Assembly (NCBI GenBank): GCA_023426265.1
Contig: JAFABA010000111.1
Location: 1 to 24,264 of the forward strand
DNA length: 24,264 bases
Origin: Bacillota bacterium
GTDB lineage: Bacteria; Bacillota; Clostridia; Christensenellales; CAG-138
Direction of reading: 5' to 3'
Shown: positions 20,389-24,264 of the stretch, in pieces
Layout: each line of letters opens with the position of its first letter
Numbering within the stretch: position 1 is the stretch's first letter
Made by a program: the position numbers and the translations under genes
The notes under the pieces: model-generated
Seen by the model: only the letters and a program-made list of their open reading frames with translations
Told to the model about the DNA's origin: nothing
The model's database searches: none

Positions 20389-20411
20389 CCGGGGATGGGC
20401 TCTTTGACAAA

Positions 20412-20445
20412 CTGAAGGCACGGGCTCCCGCCCGCGCCTTTTTAT
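20412..20445 (+). terminator. Terminator of the lipoprotein gene
   Basis: AAGGC-a-CGGGC, 4-base loop, GCCCG-c-GCCTT followed by TTTATT. Confidence 0.8.
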
Positions 20446-20472
20446 TACCCGGTATTGTACGGGGCGGTGAGG

Positions 20473-21321
20473 CTATTCAACCCCGCCGCTTTTCCCAAGG
20501 TTTCTTAATATCTCATGGTAGCGTTTTGTGCCCAATTCGCTCGGTTCCCCTTTTTTGCAGAAGGCAAGGCCGCTGAGGCTCCGGTTCGCGCGCTCCACCA
20601 CAACCTTGCCGTCCACCAGCTTGGATTCTAAAGTGGCAAGCGCATTCAAAAACCGCTCATCTTTCCTGGCTCTGTCATAAAAAGAAAGAACGTAGGTATA
20701 GACAAACAGATTATAATTGGCAAAGGGATATTCCACCTGCATGAACAGCGTGCCGATTCCGTAATGGCAGGGGCCGAGGGGTTTGCGGATCGTCCAATGG
20801 TCAAGCAGGAACTCCACGGCTTTATCGAGCGCCGGTTCGGTATTAAGAAAGGGAGTAAGCCGAAACGCGCGCAACGCCATTAATGTCGGGCCGGGGTTGG
20901 AGAACTCCGTTTCAGGGCCTCTTCCGAAGCTGAACTTGTTGCAGCGCCAGCCGCCGTCCTGGTACTGTATACTCAGAAGGTGTTCGAATGTCTTTTGCAG
21001 CCTTTCATCGGCGGCATAGCCCAGGTGGCAAAGCACGTTGGCGGCATGGATGGTCTGGCAGGGATAGATTGCGCCATCCGGCGACAGCTTGAACCTTCCG
21101 TCCTCGCGCCATGCGCCAAATATCAGGTCGGCAACGTTTTTTAACAGGGGGTCGGCGGGCTCCATGCCCAGCTCCAGCAGCAGAAGCGCGCTCTCCAGGG
21201 TGGAAAACAGGCCGCCTTTGCTCAGGCGTTTGTCCGGGGTCGTCCAATAATCGCCGCCGTTGTCATAGCGTTTTGCAAGAATAGCTTCAATATCGGATTG
21301 ATATTCCCGCGGGACTGCCAT
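20473..21321 (-). CDS. Prenyltransferase/squalene-oxidase-repeat (terpene-cyclase toroid) protein
   Basis: 282 residues made of alpha-hairpin repeats. QW-like turns are visible: AWREDGRFKLS (residues 70-80) and SIQYQDGGWRC (117-127), each after a helix pair, as in squalene-hopene cyclases and protein prenyltransferase beta subunits. It is far shorter than a squalene-hopene cyclase (about 630 residues), and I see no DXDD motif, so terpene cyclisation is doubtful. Short toroid proteins of this type are annotated only by fold. AGGAGG eight bases ahead sets the start at 21321. It is convergent with the lipoprotein gene and separate from the MerR-like unit. Confidence 0.78.
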   Translation of the reverse strand: MAVPREYQSDIEAILAKRYDNGGDYWTTPDKRLSKGGLFSTLESALLLLELGMEPADPLLKNVADLIFGAWREDGRFKLSPDGAIYPCQTIHAANVLCHLGYAADERLQKTFEHLLSIQYQDGGWRCNKFSFGRGPETEFSNPGPTLMALRAFRLTPFLNTEPALDKAVEFLLDHWTIRKPLGPCHYGIGTLFMQVEYPFANYNLFVYTYVLSFYDRARKDERFLNALATLESKLVDGKVVVERANRSLSGLAFCKKGEPSELGTKRYHEILRNLGKSGGVE

Positions 21322-21419
21322 TGTTGTTTCCTCCTGCATTTAAATAAGAAAGGGGTCCGCAAGGCATATGTTCTTGTACCGGCATGGTGTTAAAAGATAC
21401 CAATTGAATTCATTATAAA

Positions 21420-21460
21420 GCAAAACAGCCCACAGGTTCAATTCCTTCGGGCTGCTTTGC
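21420..21460 (-). terminator. Terminator of the MerR-like gene unit
   Basis: Minus strand: CAAAGCAGCCC, 17-base loop, GGGCTGTTTTG, then CTTTATAAT. The loop is long, so the strength is uncertain. Confidence 0.55.
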
Positions 21461-21508
21461 CTGGGCCGGGGAGGTCCCATATAGGATGCAACAAGTGATG
21501 CTTGCGAT

Positions 21509-21763
21509 CTATGGGAGGGTTTCTTTGATTTGCGGGATAGAGAGCCCTTTTTCTTTCAATTCTTTAATCAGCAGGATGCGCGCAACGGTTCCCTCCCTTT
21601 TATACCGGCGCGTCAGGTTTTCTTCCGCCTGCTCAAAGGGCAGCATGCCTTCCTCCGTATAAAATTTCAGCGTGCTGTAGCGGCAATTGGTAAGCCGTAC
21701 CAATTCGCCGATGGATACGTACTCCGACGCCGATATGGTTTCCATGGAACGCTGCCTGGACAT
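21509..21763 (-). CDS. Small MerR-type DNA-binding protein (84 residues)
   Basis: The MerR winged-helix start is recognisable: SIGELVRLTNCRYSTLKFYT (residues 17-36), then EEGMLPFEQ, an RRY wing residue set and ILLIKELKEKGLSIPQIKE. The protein stops there, so no coiled-coil or effector domain follows. That makes it a stand-alone DNA-binding module, like RacA- or excisionase-type proteins. GGAG lies about nine bases ahead of the ATG at 21763. It is encoded 16 bases behind the unknown 328-residue protein and almost certainly co-transcribed, so it may work with it, giving it DNA-binding capacity or regulating the unit. Confidence 0.8.
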   Translation of the reverse strand: MSRQRSMETISASEYVSIGELVRLTNCRYSTLKFYTEEGMLPFEQAEENLTRRYKREGTVARILLIKELKEKGLSIPQIKETLP

Positions 21764-21779
21764 CTTAATTTAGCTCCTT

Positions 21780-22766
21780 TTAGATGGAGCGTCTCGGGCG
21801 GAGACGCACACCCTGGATGGGAATTTTTCCATAAACCGCATGCGGGACGGCAACATAAACGATATTGTCTATTTTGATCAGCGGAGTCTCCCCTTCGTGC
21901 AGCACCGTAAATATATGGCCGTTATTTTCCAGCCGCACCTTCACATCGTGCAGCCGTTTTTCCGCATTGGAGAACCAGGCCTCCGTATCGATGAAAATGG
22001 ACTGCGAGCGCTCGAGAAACGGATAGACGAAGTTGACGCCGGTCCCGAACTGCGTCCTGACGGCGGATTTCTTCATACGCAAGAAATTTTTCATGGCAAT
22101 CTCAATTCCACGAGAGATACGCACCGGGAATACCGCCTTCGCGAGCGGATGGTTTTGATAAAGTTCATCCATCCGGACGGCGACCTTCTTCAGCTCGTTC
22201 TGCGAAAAAAGATCGTGCATGCATCCGCTTTCCCGAAGAAGCCAGAGCGCGCAGACCGTTTCATCCGTTACCGGGCCGATCTCCAGAATCTCCGCCCGGA
22301 TACTCTCGGTTACCCGTGCATACTCCTCCATATCGCTGCGGTACTCCTTTATATCGACGCCCGCTGAGTCATAATAGAGGTCACACCCCAGCAGATTGGG
22401 AATTTCATCAAGCAGATCGAGTTCGTTCAGAGAGCCCGCCATGGCATGCTCGAATGCTTTAAGTTGCCGGGCGGGAAGCGCGGAAGCCTTTTTCAGCCAC
22501 TGGCCTAAATTGCCCTGTATCCCGTCTTTTTTGAGCAAAGGGTTCAAAACGGCTTCCCGATAGGGGATATGGGACTGGTTAAGCGCGCTATTTTGTAAAT
22601 GTAGGGTATCCCCCGTTTGTATAAAAGCGTTGTCCAGGTAAGCTTCCAAAATAACGGCAGCTGCCATGCAGCGCAAAGCCACTTTCTTTATGGCCGTCAT
22701 GTGGAGGCTGTCCTGCGCATTCAATGCAACAAGAGAAAAACTTTGGGCCAACTTCAGGTCTGCCAT
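21780..22766 (-). CDS. Conserved hypothetical protein (328 residues) paired with MerR-like protein
   Basis: I do not recognise this family with confidence. The N terminus (DLKLAQSFSLVALNAQDS, then ALRCMAAAVILEAYLD) reads like alternating helices and faintly recalls GPP34-type domains. The middle has mixed helices with many acidic residues. The last 100 residues look beta-rich (VNFVYPF, QSIFIDTEAWF, VKVRLENNGHIFTVL). There is no signal peptide or membrane segment, so it should be cytoplasmic. AAAGGAG seven bases ahead fixes the start at 22766. Two overlapping TTGACA promoters and a tandem heptamer lie upstream. The 3' neighbour, 16 bases on, is a MerR-like DNA-binding protein. Confidence 0.75.
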   Translation of the reverse strand: MADLKLAQSFSLVALNAQDSLHMTAIKKVALRCMAAAVILEAYLDNAFIQTGDTLHLQNSALNQSHIPYREAVLNPLLKKDGIQGNLGQWLKKASALPARQLKAFEHAMAGSLNELDLLDEIPNLLGCDLYYDSAGVDIKEYRSDMEEYARVTESIRAEILEIGPVTDETVCALWLLRESGCMHDLFSQNELKKVAVRMDELYQNHPLAKAVFPVRISRGIEIAMKNFLRMKKSAVRTQFGTGVNFVYPFLERSQSIFIDTEAWFSNAEKRLHDVKVRLENNGHIFTVLHEGETPLIKIDNIVYVAVPHAVYGKIPIQGVRLRPRRSI

Positions 22767-22820
22767 ACCAATGCTCCTTTGATCGTTCTGCGTCTGCCAT
22801 AAAAGTTCCAAGTTACTGTC

Positions 22821-22869
22821 TACTTACTACTTACGATTTAAAAATATCACTGTCAAATCGCTTTGTCAA
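22821..22869 (-). promoter_or_regulatory. Promoter and tandem heptamer of the unknown/MerR-like unit
   Basis: TTGACA (22864-22869), 17 bp, TATTTT (22841-22846). A second TTGACA (22851-22856), 17 bp, TAAGTA (22828-22833). Two head-to-tail GTAAGTA copies (22821-22834, minus strand) overlap the second -10 box and may be a regulator site. Confidence 0.6.
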
Positions 22870-22930
22870 GGCCTCGGCTGAATGATTTTTCGGCAGCGTA
22901 ATCCGGGGCGAAGGATTGTTCCGGCGAGAA

Positions 22931-22956
22931 AGAAAAAAGAGCACCTTAAAGGTGCT
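22931..22956 (-). terminator. Terminator of the DUF1801 gene
   Basis: Minus strand AGCACCTT, one base, AAGGTGCT then CTTTTTTCTTT. About 40 bases after the stop codon. With a one-base loop the inner pairs will open, leaving about 7 bp. Confidence 0.75.
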
Positions 22957-22995
22957 GCGGGCAAAGAATGCGCGCCGAGGAAACATGGTCATATG

Positions 22996-23451
22996 TTATT
23001 TCTTAACCGACATCTCGTATTTTGCGATATAGTCCGCTAAAGCAATCTTCCCGCAAAGCTCCGCCACCAGGTCATATGGAATGGCATTCACGTCTTTAAA
23101 CCGGACGCAGCTCTTTCCGATATCCAGCTTTGTCTTTACACGCCTGGAATATTCCGCGGTGAACCAGTTCAGGATGTCCGGAGAGGCATAGAGCCCCATA
23201 TGGTAAAAGGCGATATGATTTTTCTGTGAAGCGATGCTGATAAACGGCAGCGGTTCCTTCGGGGTTACATGGTAGCCCGAAGGATAGATACGGTGCGGGA
23301 CAACATAGCCGATCATGCCGTACTGCATGGTTTCTTCAAAGCCAGACGGCAGGTTCTCCTTTATGGCGCATCTTAGCAACTCCATTGCCTGCTTCCTGTT
23401 TTCCGGTACCTGGGCAATGTATTCCTCCGGCGTGTTTGCTGTGTATGTCAT
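22996..23451 (-). CDS. DUF1801 (YdhG-like) domain protein
   Basis: 151 residues. TPEEYIAQVPENRKQAMELL opens the protein, followed by EETMQYGMIGYVVPH, ASQKNHIAFYHMGL and the closing DIGKSCVRFK and LVAELCGKI segments. These are the hallmarks of DUF1801, a small cytoplasmic alpha/beta fold whose function is not established. GGGGGA lies six bases before the ATG at 23451; an upstream in-frame extension of 17 codons has no such support. It is a single gene with its own terminator. Confidence 0.88.
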   Translation of the reverse strand: MTYTANTPEEYIAQVPENRKQAMELLRCAIKENLPSGFEETMQYGMIGYVVPHRIYPSGYHVTPKEPLPFISIASQKNHIAFYHMGLYASPDILNWFTAEYSRRVKTKLDIGKSCVRFKDVNAIPYDLVAELCGKIALADYIAKYEMSVKK

Positions 23452-23511
23452 CGATAATCCCCCGCTCTCGCCTGCATTTGAGCACAGCCGCCCATGATTC
23501 ATTCATACCCG

Positions 23512-23534
23512 TAACAGGAATCAATAATCTGTTA
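23512..23534. promoter_or_regulatory. Inverted repeat upstream of the DUF1801 gene
   Basis: TAACAG (23512-23517), 11-base gap, CTGTTA (23529-23534). A possible operator in the shared intergenic region with the SDR gene; the rest of 23452-23729 shows no gene and no clear promoter. Confidence 0.35.
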
Positions 23535-23729
23535 TTGTGTCGTAGGGTGGGCGGGACGAACTCGCGCTGCTAAAATCGCAGGTTTATCAGCGGTGTTTCA
23601 TTTAAGGCCGGATATCAGTTCTTTTCAAAGCGGTTTGTTTTTTCTTCGTCTGTTCGGCATCGCCTGTTTTATGGCACTTTCCTGACGCTGTGAATATGTT
23701 ATGGGGAAGAACATAAAGGAGTGATTCTT

Positions 23730-24264
23730 ATGGTGCCGGTCTATCCTTATTTTGATCACGAGATAAGATGCAGAGAAACGCCTATCACTTTTCCGCCCCA
23801 ACATCAGGATGTGCAGCCGGGGTTGGAATATCTGATGGATCCCACTCCGATCTCCGATAACCCGGAATATAAAGGCAGCGGAAAACTGAACGGGAAAGTC
23901 GCTATCATCACCGGAGGAGACAGCGGCATCGGGCGCGCCGTCGCAATCGGGTTTGCAAAAGAAGGTGCGGATATCGTAATAGCGTTCACGCCGCGGGAGC
24001 GGAAAGACGCCGATTTGACCCGAAGGTTCGTAGAATACTATGGGCGCCGGCTGGAGTTTGCGGAGGGGGACCTGAGGCAGCCCGAGTTTTCAAAAGAAGT
24101 GGTAAATAAAGCATTAGAGAGCTTTGGGAAAATAGATATCCTGGTTTTAAACCAGGGCGTTCAGTTTCCGCAGGAAAGCATATTGGATATCACGGATGAA
24201 CAGCTTGAAAATACATACCGAACAAACATCTTTCCCCACTTTTATATGACGAAAGCGGCGCTGC
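23730..24264 (+). CDS. Short-chain dehydrogenase/reductase, N-terminal part (cut by window edge)
   Basis: The first 178 codons are present, open to the window end. After a 50-residue N-terminal extension typical of the YhdF/YhxC/general-stress-protein-39 branch (PPQHQDVQPGLEYLMDPTP), the Rossmann signature TGGDSGIG (residues 61-68) binds NAD(P). GDL at 113-115 and NQG (141-143, in place of NNAG) follow. The catalytic YxxxK lies beyond the window. Members are stress-related oxidoreductases acting on aldehydes or ketones. AAAGGAGTG sits at the correct distance before the ATG at 23730. The NNAG-to-NQG change is conservative for this branch as far as I know. Confidence 0.93.
   Translation, partial: MVPVYPYFDHEIRCRETPITFPPQHQDVQPGLEYLMDPTPISDNPEYKGSGKLNGKVAIITGGDSGIGRAVAIGFAKEGADIVIAFTPRERKDADLTRRFVEYYGRRLEFAEGDLRQPEFSKEVVNKALESFGKIDILVLNQGVQFPQESILDITDEQLENTYRTNIFPHFYMTKAAL

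Overview
The window looks like chromosome from an anaerobic, spore-forming clostridial Firmicute of moderate GC content. The evidence is the spore maturation pair spmA/spmB, an AbrB-type regulator, a T-box leader in front of proS, strong AGGAGG-type ribosome binding sites, and a dnaA-dnaN replication origin. Several small-gene families (an MADYK-type small protein, an XRE plus membrane-protein pair) and hairpin repeats resemble those of gut Clostridia. I cannot name the genus from the sequence alone.

Left part (1-2700): the 5' end of proS with a complete T-box leader, and a divergent tyrS. The two promoters have abutting -35 boxes. tyrS has no T-box; instead a strong promoter drives a structured leader of about 170 nt that ends in an intrinsic terminator just before the tyrS ribosome binding site. 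Behind tyrS lie a row of hairpins, a 56-residue protein and a small XRE regulator.

Middle-left (2700-9150): mostly single housekeeping or accessory genes. These are a GrpB-family protein and a membrane-anchored Ntn (choloylglycine/penicillin-acylase-like) hydrolase in one operon, a YfcE-type phosphoesterase, a GNAT acetyltransferase, a LUD-domain protein, a ComB-like phosphatase, spmA-spmB with a 4-base overlap, and an AbrB-like protein with a Cys4 tail. A 130-180 bp strongly self-complementary element sits at 5132-5312.

Origin (9190-13050): dnaA and dnaN, both on the minus strand, flank a 740-bp origin with DnaA boxes of the TTATGCACA/TTGTGCACA type and a TAG-triplet run (DnaA-trio) beside a GC-rich spacer and a box. 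The usual neighbours recF-gyrB and rpmH-rnpA are absent. A twin-hairpin repeat occurs after dnaN, between dnaA and dnaN, and upstream of dnaA; two more copies lie at 16.1-16.4 kb.

Right part (13050-24264): a TrmB-type regulator, a TauE/SafE permease and an ornithine-cyclodeaminase-family enzyme form an operon behind one promoter that carries an inverted-repeat operator. Then come a membrane protein/XRE pair with its own operator, two Nudix hydrolases, a SnoaL-like protein, an HD hydrolase, a lipoprotein, a terpene-cyclase-fold protein, an unknown 328-residue protein paired with a small MerR-like protein, a DUF1801 protein, and the start of a short-chain dehydrogenase cut by the window edge.

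I see no phage, transposase, CRISPR array, rRNA or intact tRNA gene. The best candidates for something undescribed are the tyrS leader RNA, the 5.2-kb self-complementary element, the twin-hairpin repeats around the replication genes, and the MerR-like/unknown gene pair.
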